The notes under the pieces were generated by a model that made no database searches, was not told the origin of the DNA, and worked only from the letters and a program-made list of their open reading frames with translations. From assembly GCA_025359125.1 (NCBI GenBank), contig JANYHI010000063.1:62001-126000 (forward strand): DNA of 64,000 nt. Reading direction: 5' to 3'. The translations under genes were made by a program, and so were the position numbers. Positions 43,180-51,566 of this stretch are shown one piece after another (positions within the stretch are counted from its first letter, which is position 1; the number at the start of each line of letters is the position of its first letter). This stretch comes from Cytophagales bacterium (GTDB lineage Bacteria; Bacteroidota; Bacteroidia; Cytophagales; Cyclobacteriaceae).

Positions 43180-43547
43180 GCAGAGTTACCCGTTTCGGGA
43201 ACTCTGCGCGAGTGAAAGACAATACTCTTTCCTGTAAGCCCTTTAAAACGCTAACTTGCCTACATGTCCGTGCGCAGGGAGATAACAGAGTACAGTGGCA
43301 TTTACTTTTTTCTCCGCAGAGTCTCGCCTCGTACTCTGCGGCACGATTGGAGAACATGAAGTTGGTTTGCAATGTGTAAATTGTTGCCCGTATATTTTTC
43401 ATCACCTTGTGTTTAGACAAGCGCAGAGTCCGAGGCGAGACTCTGCGAAGAATAAGAGTTACGAGCTACCCTGAACTTGAAGATGTTGATTTAACGAAGT
43501 AGATTGCTTGGTGAGGGCGCAGAGTTCCCGAGGCGGGTAACTCTGCG
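43180..43547. repeat. REP-like hairpin array in inverted arrangement
   Basis: Four hairpins share the stem CGCAGAGT/ACTCTGCG: 43180-43207 (loop ..ACCCGTTTCGGG..), 43314-43341 (loop CTCGCCTCGT), 43422-43447 (loop CGAGGCGA) and 43518-43547 (loop CCCGAGGCGGGT). The last two are the second and first in reverse orientation, so the order is a nested head-to-head one (1, 2, 2', 1'). Such inverted REP pairs are typical of REPIN/BIME elements mobilised by RAYT transposases. A RAYT 5' remnant lies between units 1 and 2. Confidence 0.88.
43264..43313 (+). pseudogene. RAYT transposase 5' remnant 1
   Basis: ATG at 43264 gives MSVRREITEYSGIYFF and then runs straight into the REP hairpin at 43314. The same residues start the remnant at 44437. 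The pattern 'RREITEYSGIYFIT' is the N-terminus of REP-associated tyrosine transposases (Y1_Tnp family). Only about 16 codons survive, with no HUH or catalytic Tyr. The 60 bases upstream, including GCTAACTTGCCTAC before the ATG, are also shared with copy 2. Confidence 0.75.
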
Positions 43548-43577
43548 AAGAAAAATTGTTAAGGGGCACATTAAAAA

Positions 43578-44162
43578 ATGAAGAAAATAGTTTCAATTAT
43601 TTGTATAGTTACTTCATTCTTCTTCTTTTCATGCAAGAATAGAACGGAGAAAAACATTGAGTACTATTCGTCACAATTTGAAATACTTAAAAAATCGCAC
43701 GAATACCAAATTGTTATTTCAAGTGCCGAGGATATAATAAAACGTTGGATAGATCTAGATCTAAAATATTTTCATCGTTTCAAATCAGATAAGTGGAAAC
43801 TGGATGATTGGATATATTTGAATTCAACTCAGGATAAATGCATAGTTAGTATTTTGGTAAAAAATTTGAGAACCTCGGAATTGGATGATGTTAATTTTAT
43901 TCTGTGTGAAAAGAATCAAGGAAAGTGGTGGTTTTATGATGGGCCTGACTTAATGATACTCCAGAAAAACTATACCGATGATAAGACATTACTGGCACTG
44001 CCATTCGATCAGATAAGAATAGTGGCGAGAAAGTACATCTTACAATGGTATTATAACGACAATCATAAAATAAACGATAACTACTTTGAAGAGGGTTTTA
44101 ATTGGAGCGTAGATAGGAGAGAGCATGGAAATTTTTTAAAAGAAAAGTATGCCCCCCGTTAG
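43578..44162 (+). CDS. Orphan lipoprotein inside the repeat island
   Basis: The 194-residue protein has a lipoprotein signal (SIICIVTSFFFFSCKN), with the lipobox Cys near residue 19. The mature part is rich in Trp, Tyr and Lys with no domain I recognise; WWFYDGPDLMILQKNY is a striking aromatic stretch. It is AT-rich and flanked on both sides by REP-like sequence, the stop lying in a copy of a second palindrome family. It looks recently acquired or fast-evolving. Confidence 0.65.
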   Translation: MKKIVSIICIVTSFFFFSCKNRTEKNIEYYSSQFEILKKSHEYQIVISSAEDIIKRWIDLDLKYFHRFKSDKWKLDDWIYLNSTQDKCIVSILVKNLRTSELDDVNFILCEKNQGKWWFYDGPDLMILQKNYTDDKTLLALPFDQIRIVARKYILQWYYNDNHKINDNYFEEGFNWSVDRREHGNFLKEKYAPR

Positions 44163-44314
44163 CGCGCGTTTGCGAGGCTGTGTGAAAACGAAGAAAAAAT
44201 TTACATTATTTCTGGGTCTGTAAATTAAACTGTGTCAGTTAATAATTGTAATAATCATGTCTGATGTTGGAATGTGGTCAACCCCCAGCTAGCGCGCGTT
44301 TGCAACGCGTGCTA
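44160..44314. repeat. Second palindrome family, one partial and one full copy
   Basis: The full unit at 44290-44314 is TAGCGCGCGTT, TGC, AACGCGTGCTA, an almost perfect 11-bp palindrome. A left-half copy (TAGCGCGCGTTTGCG) covers the stop codon of the lipoprotein gene at 44160-44174. The unit differs from the CGCAGAGT hairpins. The sequence between the two copies holds no gene. Confidence 0.75.
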
Positions 44315-44345
44315 TTCCTATCCATAACTGCCGCCTTTGTTTCCC

Positions 44346-44375
44346 CGCAGAGTTACCCGTTTCGGGAACTCTGCG
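44346..44375 (+). repeat. REP-like hairpin upstream of RAYT remnant 2
   Basis: CGCAGAGTT (44346-44354) pairs with AACTCTGCG (44367-44375); the unit equals that at 43180-43207 base for base through CGCGAGTGAA. It is followed at the same distance by the second RAYT remnant, so about 130 bases are duplicated between 43180-43311 and 44347-44484. Confidence 0.88.
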
Positions 44376-44436
44376 CGAGTGAAGCACAACTTTTCTTGTT
44401 TAAATTTTCTTAGCCCTTAAATGCTAACTTGCCTAC

Positions 44437-44530
44437 ATGGCCGTCCGCAGGGAGATAACAGAGTACAGTGGCATTTACTTCATCACCGTTACCTGTAGCC
44501 GCTGGCTAAGGCTATTTGAAATTATTTCTC
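44437..44530 (+). pseudogene. RAYT transposase 5' remnant 2
   Basis: The frame from 44437 begins MAVRREITEYSGIYFIT and continues VTCSRWLRLFEI, matching the N-terminal strand of REP-associated Y1 transposases up to about residue 29. It then enters a degenerate REP hairpin at 44531-44560 and loses all similarity, although the frame stays open to 44688. No HUH motif or catalytic Tyr remains, so it cannot encode an active transposase. Confidence 0.82.
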
Positions 44531-44590
44531 CGCAGATTCTCCGACTCGGGAATTCTGTCGATAAACGAACGCAAATAATACCGCAGAGTT
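44531..44590. repeat. Degenerate REP hairpin plus half unit
   Basis: CGCAGATTCTCCGA..CTCGGGAATTCTGTCG (44531-44560) is a decayed member of the REP family, and CCGCAGAGTTCGAG at about 44581-44594 is a left half. A further half unit, CGCAGATTCTGTGATAAC, lies near 43129. These mark the edges of the island. Confidence 0.65.
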
Positions 44591-44679
44591 CGAGCCAGAT
44601 AAAATCATTTGTGATAACCCATGCCAAAGGTTTTTGGTTATGCACTCCTTTTTTACCTGAAGATTACAGCCCAGCGAAC

Positions 44680-45453
44680 CTACACTAACAAATTCTTAAT
44701 TTCGTCTGCATCAATTACAATGTCGTCTTCACCCACTTCATCAAATGGGTTTTCCAGATGATCTTGAATATTATCTAAACTCACCAAAATAAAGCTGTAT
44801 AAAATTGGCATCACATACTCTAATTGAGCTGAGTAATCATGAAAAGTGCTGGCGAAGTAAGGGCCGTAAATAATTGGAAAAATATAGATGAATACTTTAC
44901 TGTAGGTTCTTAGGGTAATAGGCGTACGGTAATTGTGAATGATCTTCATGTTATCGAAAGCAATTATCATTTTACTTACATACTGACTAATGCGCGATAT
45001 CTCTCCACTCTGCACACCTAAGCCGCGCAACTCCATCGTCATAGTAGATAGAGTAGAAAACAAAGCATACACCTCACGCTCTTTAGCGCTCCACTCTTGC
45101 GGTGTAAGTTTAAGCATGTATTTGATTTTAGTAATTAAGTCATGCACCATTTGGCTGGTGCGCTTTGGCAGATCACTTTCTTTAGCTGTAGTCCAATCGC
45201 GGGTAGCAAAATAAATAGCAATGGCATGACCTTTAAAATCTGAATAGCGTTGCAAGGCATTCTCTCTTCTGGTATAGGCCGATCCAATTGAAAATACTAC
45301 TGGAAAAACAATGGCTACACCCACCAGCATATCAGGAAATTTGGCGGTAAGACCTAAATGAAAGCAGAGATAACTGGAGAGTACTGCCAAGGCAGTAACA
45401 ATAAAAGTTTTATAATTGATAATGAGTGCAAAACTCTTGAAAGCTTTTTTCAT
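44680..45453 (-). CDS. Bestrophin-like channel protein
   Basis: The 257-residue protein has two hydrophobic pairs near both ends (TALAVLSSYLCFHLGLTAKF; FIYIFPIIYGPYFASTF) and a helical cytoplasmic middle. SLDNIQDHLENPFDEVGEDD at the C-terminus matches the bestrophin 'ENPFG(E/D)D' segment. Bacterial bestrophins form pentameric cation or anion channels. It lies at the right edge of the repeat island with its 3' end facing it. Confidence 0.8.
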   Translation of the reverse strand: MKKAFKSFALIINYKTFIVTALAVLSSYLCFHLGLTAKFPDMLVGVAIVFPVVFSIGSAYTRRENALQRYSDFKGHAIAIYFATRDWTTAKESDLPKRTSQMVHDLITKIKYMLKLTPQEWSAKEREVYALFSTLSTMTMELRGLGVQSGEISRISQYVSKMIIAFDNMKIIHNYRTPITLRTYSKVFIYIFPIIYGPYFASTFHDYSAQLEYVMPILYSFILVSLDNIQDHLENPFDEVGEDDIVIDADEIKNLLV

Positions 45454-45537
45454 AATGTTAATAAGTAGTGGTAGTGAGCCGCTACAATATTAATAAATTG
45501 TTAAGCCTTGAGTGGATTAAAATTTAAAAAAGCAGAT

Positions 45538-46800
45538 TTAATTCTCGAGTACCTCTACTTCTACTCGCACATTTCTGCGGGCGTGTTGGCTGTCTTTATC
45601 GTGAAGCATACGCGCGCCTCCCCACGCTTTAGTCTCAACTCTTTTTTGATCAATACCTTGAGAAACGAGCCATTCTTTTATCGTGAGTGCTCTGGCACCT
45701 GAAAGTTCTTTGGCTGTTCCTGATTCTTGTATTACATCATCTTTTGTAATGTTAAAGAAATCACGTGAAGGGCCAACATGGATTATCTTTCCTCTGCCTC
45801 CACCATTCGTGTGTCCGTGCAGCATAATTCTATAGCTGGGATTATCCTGCATCATTTGAAGTAATTTGTTGAGTTCATACTTTGAGTCTGGAAGCATAAC
45901 TGCCGCATCATTATAAAAATACACATTGTAAAGAGTTGAAATATCTCCCTTCACCATGCGCGATAAATCAAATTTTACCATGTAAAAATTTCCTACTAGG
46001 GCAACTTCATCTTTTAGTGTATCGCTTTCGGTATTATTATAATTCAGCTCGTGCTGTATTTTACGATACCCAAATGCACTACCAATCAGCGTAAGCTTGC
46101 CCGATTTACTATTAGGATCTGGCAGTGTTAAATACGTATTGGCTTTCATTTTCGAAATCAATCTGCTTCTGTCCGTATCTATCACTTCCACTTCTCCATC
46201 TAATATTTCACCATTACGAGCATTGTATAAACTAAAGAAGGCTTGCGTATTTTTAAGTGTTTGTGGTAAAAAAACGGGTGCCGCTTTGGGATTTGGAACT
46301 ACTTCCGTTTCTAAAACTACTGGTTTAATTGGTTCTTCCTTTTTTATTTCAACAGGAGCAACCACTTGCTCAACTGGCTTAGGTTCAGTTTTTTTCTCAA
46401 CAATCTTTTCAGGTATTTTTTGTATTGGTTCTGCCGCCACTACAGGCTCAGATGGTATAGTTTCGTCTTTAATAATGCGTACCCATGTTTCACCAAAGCC
46501 ACTTTCTTTACGTACTTCTGTCATCTTAGCAACAGACTCATTAAAATCTGTAAAATAATCTAAGTACACTAAATTAAGATTGCGGGTAGCATCTAAACCT
46601 ACTTTGGCATGGCGCCCTGCTGCATTAAGTTGATCGGCATATTTTTGAGCATACACATCACGTTTAGCCCAAAAAGCAGCCACTACAACGTAGTACCCTT
46701 TTTGCAAAGAATTACTTTGCATAGGTTGAGAAGAAGCTATAAAGGGGTTGATAATAGATACTATCGCCACAAATAGGGCTACGTAACGAAGATGCTTCAT
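45538..46800 (-). CDS. SPOR- and OmpA-domain envelope protein
   Basis: After a signal peptide the 420-residue protein has an SPOR-like N-terminal domain (about 33-110: QKGYYVVVAAFWAKRDVYAQ). A Pro/Glu/Val-rich linker follows (about 115-180), then a beta-rich middle domain and a C-terminal OmpA domain (about 290-420: VMLPDSKYELNKLLQMM, MLHGHTNGGG, GARALTIKEWLVSQGID, RNVRVEVEVLEN). It should bind peptidoglycan and possibly link it to the outer membrane. OmpA-type gliding or type 9 secretion proteins are related, but I cannot place it among them. Confidence 0.82.
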   Translation of the reverse strand: MKHLRYVALFVAIVSIINPFIASSQPMQSNSLQKGYYVVVAAFWAKRDVYAQKYADQLNAAGRHAKVGLDATRNLNLVYLDYFTDFNESVAKMTEVRKESGFGETWVRIIKDETIPSEPVVAAEPIQKIPEKIVEKKTEPKPVEQVVAPVEIKKEEPIKPVVLETEVVPNPKAAPVFLPQTLKNTQAFFSLYNARNGEILDGEVEVIDTDRSRLISKMKANTYLTLPDPNSKSGKLTLIGSAFGYRKIQHELNYNNTESDTLKDEVALVGNFYMVKFDLSRMVKGDISTLYNVYFYNDAAVMLPDSKYELNKLLQMMQDNPSYRIMLHGHTNGGGRGKIIHVGPSRDFFNITKDDVIQESGTAKELSGARALTIKEWLVSQGIDQKRVETKAWGGARMLHDKDSQHARRNVRVEVEVLEN

Positions 46801-46851
46801 GTAAGTTTTAACTTTTGGTTAATGCAATATTGTTGAATTATTGCAATTTTT

Positions 46852-46859
46852 CAAAGATA
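46852..46859 (-). promoter_or_regulatory. -7 element of the OmpA-family gene
   Basis: On the minus strand TATCTTTG matches TAnnTTTG and lies 52 bases before ATG 46800. Confidence 0.5.
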
Positions 46860-46890
46860 AAGTCCTATTTATCAATAATAAGGAGAAGAA

Positions 46891-47862
46891 CTACTGTGTA
46901 AGGTTTTGAATTTTTTGAGATAAAAAACCGAAGCCGTAACCAATCAATTGCACTAAGGAAGCGGGTAGGCTTAGTAATGCCACTAAAATAGATTTTGATT
47001 TAACATAACCTTCTAGTGTTACCAGGAATAAAAAAACAACGTAGCCAAACAGCATTAACCAACCAAAAAGGGGAAATAGAAAAAACAAAATTGGCATCAC
47101 GAATAAACCCATTGTAAAAAATGCCGGAAACCAATGAACCCATTTAACTTCGCCTGGGTGTTGCCTTCCAACCAACACACGCCCACGTCCGAAATTAAGT
47201 ACTTGCTCAAAAAACGCTGTAAGGGTAGACCTGCGTTTGTGAAAAACAAATGCCTGAGGGATTAGATAAACGGACAAACCCAGTTTCTTCATTCGTACAC
47301 TCAACTCAATATCTTCGGCCAGGCGATCAAAATGAAAACCTTTTGTTTTCTCATAGGTACTTCGACTTAATCCCATATTAAAACTTCTGGGCTGGTAATT
47401 GTCCAATTGTCTTTTTCCTCCGCGTATTCCTCCGGTGGTAAGGAAAGAGGACATGGTGTGCGCCATGGCTTGTTGCAATAGAGTAAAACTTTCATGACCT
47501 CTATCTGGGCCGCCCCACGCGTCTACAATATTTACTTTTAAAAAATCTTCAACAGCAGAAAAGTATGATAATGGCACAATACAATCGCTATCAAACACAA
47601 CAAAGTATTTTCCACTTGCTTTTTCAAAACCAAAATTGCGGCTTGGGCCAGGACCAGAATTAGATTTAAAAAAATAATGAATAGCTAATTTATCTGAATA
47701 GTATTTAACTATCTCCTCACTGCTTACAGAAGATCCATCTTCTACAATTAACACTTCAAAGTCAGTAAAGATCTGTCGGGTTAGGCTTTCCAGTAATTCG
47801 CGAATCTCCTCTGGGCGATTGTACACCGGAACGATGACAGAATATTTAGGAGTCTCTTTCAC
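46891..47862 (-). CDS. Glycosyltransferase family 2
   Basis: The 323-residue protein has a GT-A domain (YSVIVPVYNRPEEIRELLES, then the DxD FDSDCIVPLSYF and RLAEDIELSVRMKKLG, the acceptor-side acidic loop). Two or three C-terminal hydrophobic segments follow (MGLFVMPILFFLFPLFGWL). It probably adds a sugar from a nucleotide-sugar donor to an envelope glycan on the inner membrane. The recQ gene is upstream on the same strand with a 12-base gap. Confidence 0.92.
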   Translation of the reverse strand: MKETPKYSVIVPVYNRPEEIRELLESLTRQIFTDFEVLIVEDGSSVSSEEIVKYYSDKLAIHYFFKSNSGPGPSRNFGFEKASGKYFVVFDSDCIVPLSYFSAVEDFLKVNIVDAWGGPDRGHESFTLLQQAMAHTMSSFLTTGGIRGGKRQLDNYQPRSFNMGLSRSTYEKTKGFHFDRLAEDIELSVRMKKLGLSVYLIPQAFVFHKRRSTLTAFFEQVLNFGRGRVLVGRQHPGEVKWVHWFPAFFTMGLFVMPILFFLFPLFGWLMLFGYVVFLFLVTLEGYVKSKSILVALLSLPASLVQLIGYGFGFLSQKIQNLTQ

Positions 47863-47874
47863 GCGTGCAAAATA

Positions 47875-49779
47875 CTACTTCTTTAAATGCAAGAGCCAGT
47901 GCGCATCGTAAAATAATTGATTCTCCTCTATCATTGTGCGCATCACTTCCAAAAATAAATCGGCATCTTTTGGTGCTACACTAGTCGTAAGCTCTTCGGG
48001 CGATAGCTTTTTATCGTGCAAGCAGTAGAGAATCTGTTGCTGATAATCTGCGAAAGCTGTTTTACCTACCTTCTTTTTTTTCTCAAGGCAAACATCGCAG
48101 ATGCCGCAGGTATCGTACGTTACTTCATCAAAATATTCCAATATAAATTGCGTGCGGCACTGTTGAGATTGCTCTGCATATTGAATGATCTTATTCATTT
48201 TAGCAAAATGGAGTTGTCGCCTGCTCTCCATCTTCTCACGATCTATGGGCAAGTGATCAGCATCTTGCCTTGCCAAAACGAATGTTACTTGCGGGCCATC
48301 TTGTGTGGGCTCATACATCAGAACCTGCAATTGATGAAGTTGCTGGAGTTGTAATTTTACTTCTTCTACTGATTGATGAAGTGCTGCCGCTAATTGATTT
48401 TCAGAAATTGTAACAAAATCAGAATACACTTCTCCACCAAACAAACGAAGAATCATTTTTATGATTGCATCGTACCGTTCGTGTGCTACCTGAAATTCGT
48501 AGATGTTTTTTTTGTCGAATGTAATATGCAACCGTGACGGACGAAAAAAACTTTCGTTGAATTGAATAAGTCCAGCTTCTTCCAATCGCTTTAAAGCAGG
48601 GTACACTGCCGATGACTTAAGTCCAAATTTTTTACAGAACTGCTCCAAATCAAAATCATAACTTTCCGCTTGCCCCGCCCCTTCGGCTAATTGGAAATGA
48701 TTGGCCAGTGCTTGATATATCCGTCTCAAATAATCAAACGCAGGATGCGATTGTTCTACTTTGTGTTTTAACGAATCTATATCTGCGGTGTGGTAAAGTA
48801 CCGTTGCATACGCCCGCTTTCCATCTCTCCCTGCCCTACCTGCTTCTTGATAGAATGACTCCAGGTTTTCGGGAATATCTAAATGAATAACAGTTCGCAC
48901 ATTTGCCTTATTGATTCCCATTCCAAAAGCATTGGTGGCCACCATCACCCGACATGAATCGCGCAGCCACTCGGCTTGACGAACTGCGCGATCCTGATGA
49001 TTTAATCCGGCATGGTAAAATGTAGACGAGATTCCACTTCGTTGTAAAAAGTTTGCTATACTTTGTGTTGATTTTCGCGAGCGAACGTAAATAATAGCCG
49101 ACCCCGGCACTTTCGTTAAAATTTCTAACGCCTTCTTTTCTTTAACTTCCGTTTTACGGATAACCAGAGAAATATTTTCTCTTGCAAAACTCTTTTGAAA
49201 AGTATGGGCATTCTTTAACTGCAACTTTTCAATAATATCTTCCTTCACTTGCTTAGTAGCCGATGCAGTAAGTGCAATAAACGGCACGTCTACTTTTATT
49301 TCTCTTAGCTCAGCAATTTGTAAGTACGGAGGGCGGAAGTCATACCCCCATTGCGAAATACAATGTGCCTCGTCAATAGCGATGAGGTTTACATTCATTT
49401 TTCGAAATCGCTCTCGAAATAAATCTGTCTTTAATCTTTCAGGAGAAACATATAAGAATTTTTGATTTCCGTAAACGCAGTTGTCTAACAAAATATCAAT
49501 TTCTCGATGACCTAACCCCGAATGAATAGCTATCGCTGGTATTCCTTTCTTCTTTAGCTGCGATACTTGATCTTGCATAAGTGCAATCAATGGAGTGATG
49601 ACCAAGCATAAACCATCTTTTAACAAAGCGGGAATTTGAAAACAAACCGACTTTCCTCCGCCCGTAGGCAGAATAGCCAGCACATCTTTTCCTGTTGTTA
49701 CAGATTGAATTATTTCTGATTGAGGCGACCGAAAAGAAGTATGCCCCCAGTATTTTCGCAAAACTTCTTCAGCACTCAC
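47875..49779 (-). CDS. recQ: RecQ-family ATP-dependent DNA helicase
   Basis: GTG at 49779 is the only good start. The 634-residue helicase has Q/I motifs LPTGGGKSVCFQIPALLKDG (Walker A), II IDEAHCISQWGYDFRP, and VI YQEAGRAGRDGKRA. The RQC zinc-binding region is CRTQFILEYF..CGICDVC, with four Cys near residues 535-560. The C-terminal end lacks a full HRDC domain, so it is shorter at that end than E. coli RecQ. It unwinds recombination intermediates. Confidence 0.94.
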   Translation of the reverse strand: MSAEEVLRKYWGHTSFRSPQSEIIQSVTTGKDVLAILPTGGGKSVCFQIPALLKDGLCLVITPLIALMQDQVSQLKKKGIPAIAIHSGLGHREIDILLDNCVYGNQKFLYVSPERLKTDLFRERFRKMNVNLIAIDEAHCISQWGYDFRPPYLQIAELREIKVDVPFIALTASATKQVKEDIIEKLQLKNAHTFQKSFARENISLVIRKTEVKEKKALEILTKVPGSAIIYVRSRKSTQSIANFLQRSGISSTFYHAGLNHQDRAVRQAEWLRDSCRVMVATNAFGMGINKANVRTVIHLDIPENLESFYQEAGRAGRDGKRAYATVLYHTADIDSLKHKVEQSHPAFDYLRRIYQALANHFQLAEGAGQAESYDFDLEQFCKKFGLKSSAVYPALKRLEEAGLIQFNESFFRPSRLHITFDKKNIYEFQVAHERYDAIIKMILRLFGGEVYSDFVTISENQLAAALHQSVEEVKLQLQQLHQLQVLMYEPTQDGPQVTFVLARQDADHLPIDREKMESRRQLHFAKMNKIIQYAEQSQQCRTQFILEYFDEVTYDTCGICDVCLEKKKKVGKTAFADYQQQILYCLHDKKLSPEELTTSVAPKDADLFLEVMRTMIEENQLFYDAHWLLHLKK

Positions 49780-49849
49780 TGTAAAAACTAAATAAGTTTA
49801 GCAATATACTGCTAATCAACCGAAGCAACCAGCTACCAATAGCAGCTGA

Positions 49850-50695
49850 CTATTTGAATTGAAGTAGTTTAATTCCAATTTCGCCAAGGTGTTTCTTTAA
49901 AATATTTTTGTATTGAGGGGAATTGGTATAGCCACCATCGGCTTTAAAAAACTCATCCAGCAATGGATACCAATCGCTATTAGGGGGCATAACAAATCCA
50001 AATTGCTCAGATGCTTTGTCTCCAATGGCGTGTCGCTTTAAGGGTTTCTTACTTTGAACGGCCTCTAAATAAAAAGCCAGATCAAGATAAGCAAAAGCAT
50101 TGGGGTCGTTGGATATTTTCTCATAGGTTTCTTTGCTGGAAGCGGTGATTACAATTTTCATATCAGGAAAATATTTTTGCTTCAACTCTACAATTCGTTT
50201 TTCATTTAATGTTCCCTTGGCAGTAAAAGCCGTTAGCTTTCCAAATGTTTTAGGAAGGTCTTCTAACTTAGTAAGCGTGCCTACTCCATTTTGTGTTACC
50301 AAAAAAGCAAGGTTGGTAATAAAGGGCGGACTGAATTTTACTTCTCTTTTTCTTTCATCTGTAATTGTAATATTTCCCAACCCAAAAACGCCACCCGATG
50401 ATGCCCTCACTTTATCATACATTCCTTTGAACGAAGTTCCATCTCCTACAAAATTAGTTGTGATTTTCACGCCTTTCTTTTCATTTATATAATTAACAAA
50501 GTCGTTCATGATGTCAACACAAACTCCTGTAAGCTTGTCTCCATCTTTGTAAACAAATCCGAAAGTTTCGACATATGCAATTGAAATAGCGCCTTGCTTA
50601 TTGCTCTTAATTTGAGCCCACGTGTCGCCAGAATAATTCTGTGCAAAAGAACTGAAACTGCTGCACAGGATAATAAATAAAAATATTTTTTTCAT
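49850..50695 (-). CDS. Periplasmic amino-acid-type substrate-binding protein
   Basis: The 281-residue protein has a signal peptide (LFIILCSSFSSFAQ) and the SBP_bac_3 fold: GVCVDIMNDFVNYINEKKGV, GLGNITITDERKREVKFSPP and AYLDLAFYLEAVQSKKP. Such proteins bind polar amino acids or act as sensors. No ABC permease or ATPase is adjacent, so import through a distant transporter or another function is open. The upstream sequence TACCCGT before the ATG resembles that of yfiR copy 1. Confidence 0.88.
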   Translation of the reverse strand: MKKIFLFIILCSSFSSFAQNYSGDTWAQIKSNKQGAISIAYVETFGFVYKDGDKLTGVCVDIMNDFVNYINEKKGVKITTNFVGDGTSFKGMYDKVRASSGGVFGLGNITITDERKREVKFSPPFITNLAFLVTQNGVGTLTKLEDLPKTFGKLTAFTAKGTLNEKRIVELKQKYFPDMKIVITASSKETYEKISNDPNAFAYLDLAFYLEAVQSKKPLKRHAIGDKASEQFGFVMPPNSDWYPLLDEFFKADGGYTNSPQYKNILKKHLGEIGIKLLQFK

Positions 50696-50788
50696 ACGGG
50701 TTTAATTTTAACTGTGATATTAAACATTTAGTAAGAAAAAAACCAAAGTGCCTTGGGCTGGCGTAAGAATAAAAACAAGATTAGGATT

Positions 50789-51562
50789 TTACCACTTCAA
50801 TTCGCGCTTCTCTAAAAAGGCCGCAATACCATTTTTACAATCTGAAGATGCGCGTGCCTGGGCGTTCATCGTGGCCGCATAATCCAGTGCTTGCTCCAAC
50901 GTCATCGATTGCACTTCGCTAATCATTTGCTTGGTAAGCATCATCGATTGCGCAGAATTATTTGTAATCAACTTGTTTGCAAAAGCAGAAACAGAATCTT
51001 CCAACTGTGCTTTGGGAACAAGATAATTCACCAATCCTAATTTTATAGTTTCATCACCTTGATAGAGTTCACCACTTAAAAGAAGTTGTCGTGCTTTTTG
51101 CTCACCAATCTTGCGAATAAGAAATACTAACACCATTGCCGGTATAAATCCAATCTTCACTTCTGTATAACCAAATCTGGCTTCAGGCACAGCAAAAACA
51201 AAATCACAAATAGTTGCCAACCCACATCCACCTGCCAAGGCGTGCCCTTGCACTTGGGCAATCACTACTTTTTTTAATTGATAGATCTGTAAAAAAAGTT
51301 CTTTCAACTGGTTAGAGTCGGCAATGTTCTCTTCAAACGAAAAATGTTGGAGTTGTTGCAGGTAAGCAAGATCGGCTCCAGCACAAAAAGAATCTCCGTT
51401 CGCTTTCAGCACAACTATCTTAACGGATTCATCATTCTCAGCTTGTGTAAATGCTGCTTTCAAATCACTCACCAATTCTTTGCTGAGGGCATTTCGTTTC
51501 TCGGCACGGTTCAGGGTAATGTAACCAATGCGGTTGCTGGATTCATAGATAACTAAACTCAT
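50789..51562 (-). CDS. Enoyl-CoA hydratase/isomerase
   Basis: The 257-residue crotonase-fold protein starts IGYITLNRAEKRNALSKELV, with SFCAGADLAYLQQL and HALAGGCGLATICDF forming the oxyanion hole and VKIGFIPAMV the catalytic-Glu region (here the Glu is at TEVKIG). It resembles methylglutaconyl-CoA hydratases, which follow methylcrotonyl-CoA carboxylase in leucine breakdown; the carboxylase is at 20,476. Specific substrate is inferred. comEC is upstream with a 4-base gap. Confidence 0.9.
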   Translation of the reverse strand: MSLVIYESSNRIGYITLNRAEKRNALSKELVSDLKAAFTQAENDESVKIVVLKANGDSFCAGADLAYLQQLQHFSFEENIADSNQLKELFLQIYQLKKVVIAQVQGHALAGGCGLATICDFVFAVPEARFGYTEVKIGFIPAMVLVFLIRKIGEQKARQLLLSGELYQGDETIKLGLVNYLVPKAQLEDSVSAFANKLITNNSAQSMMLTKQMISEVQSMTLEQALDYAATMNAQARASSDCKNGIAAFLEKRELKW

Positions 51563-51566
51563 ACTT

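Noticed and set aside
43124-43420. 98-codon minus-strand frame
   Set aside because: It crosses two REP hairpins and the RAYT remnant; residues reflect repeat sequence only.
43180-43547. CRISPR array
   Set aside because: Repeats are hairpins in alternating orientation with unequal spacers, not direct repeats with regular spacing.
44531-44688. Continuation of the RAYT remnant frame
   Set aside because: No similarity to Y1 transposases after the REP hairpin; open by chance.
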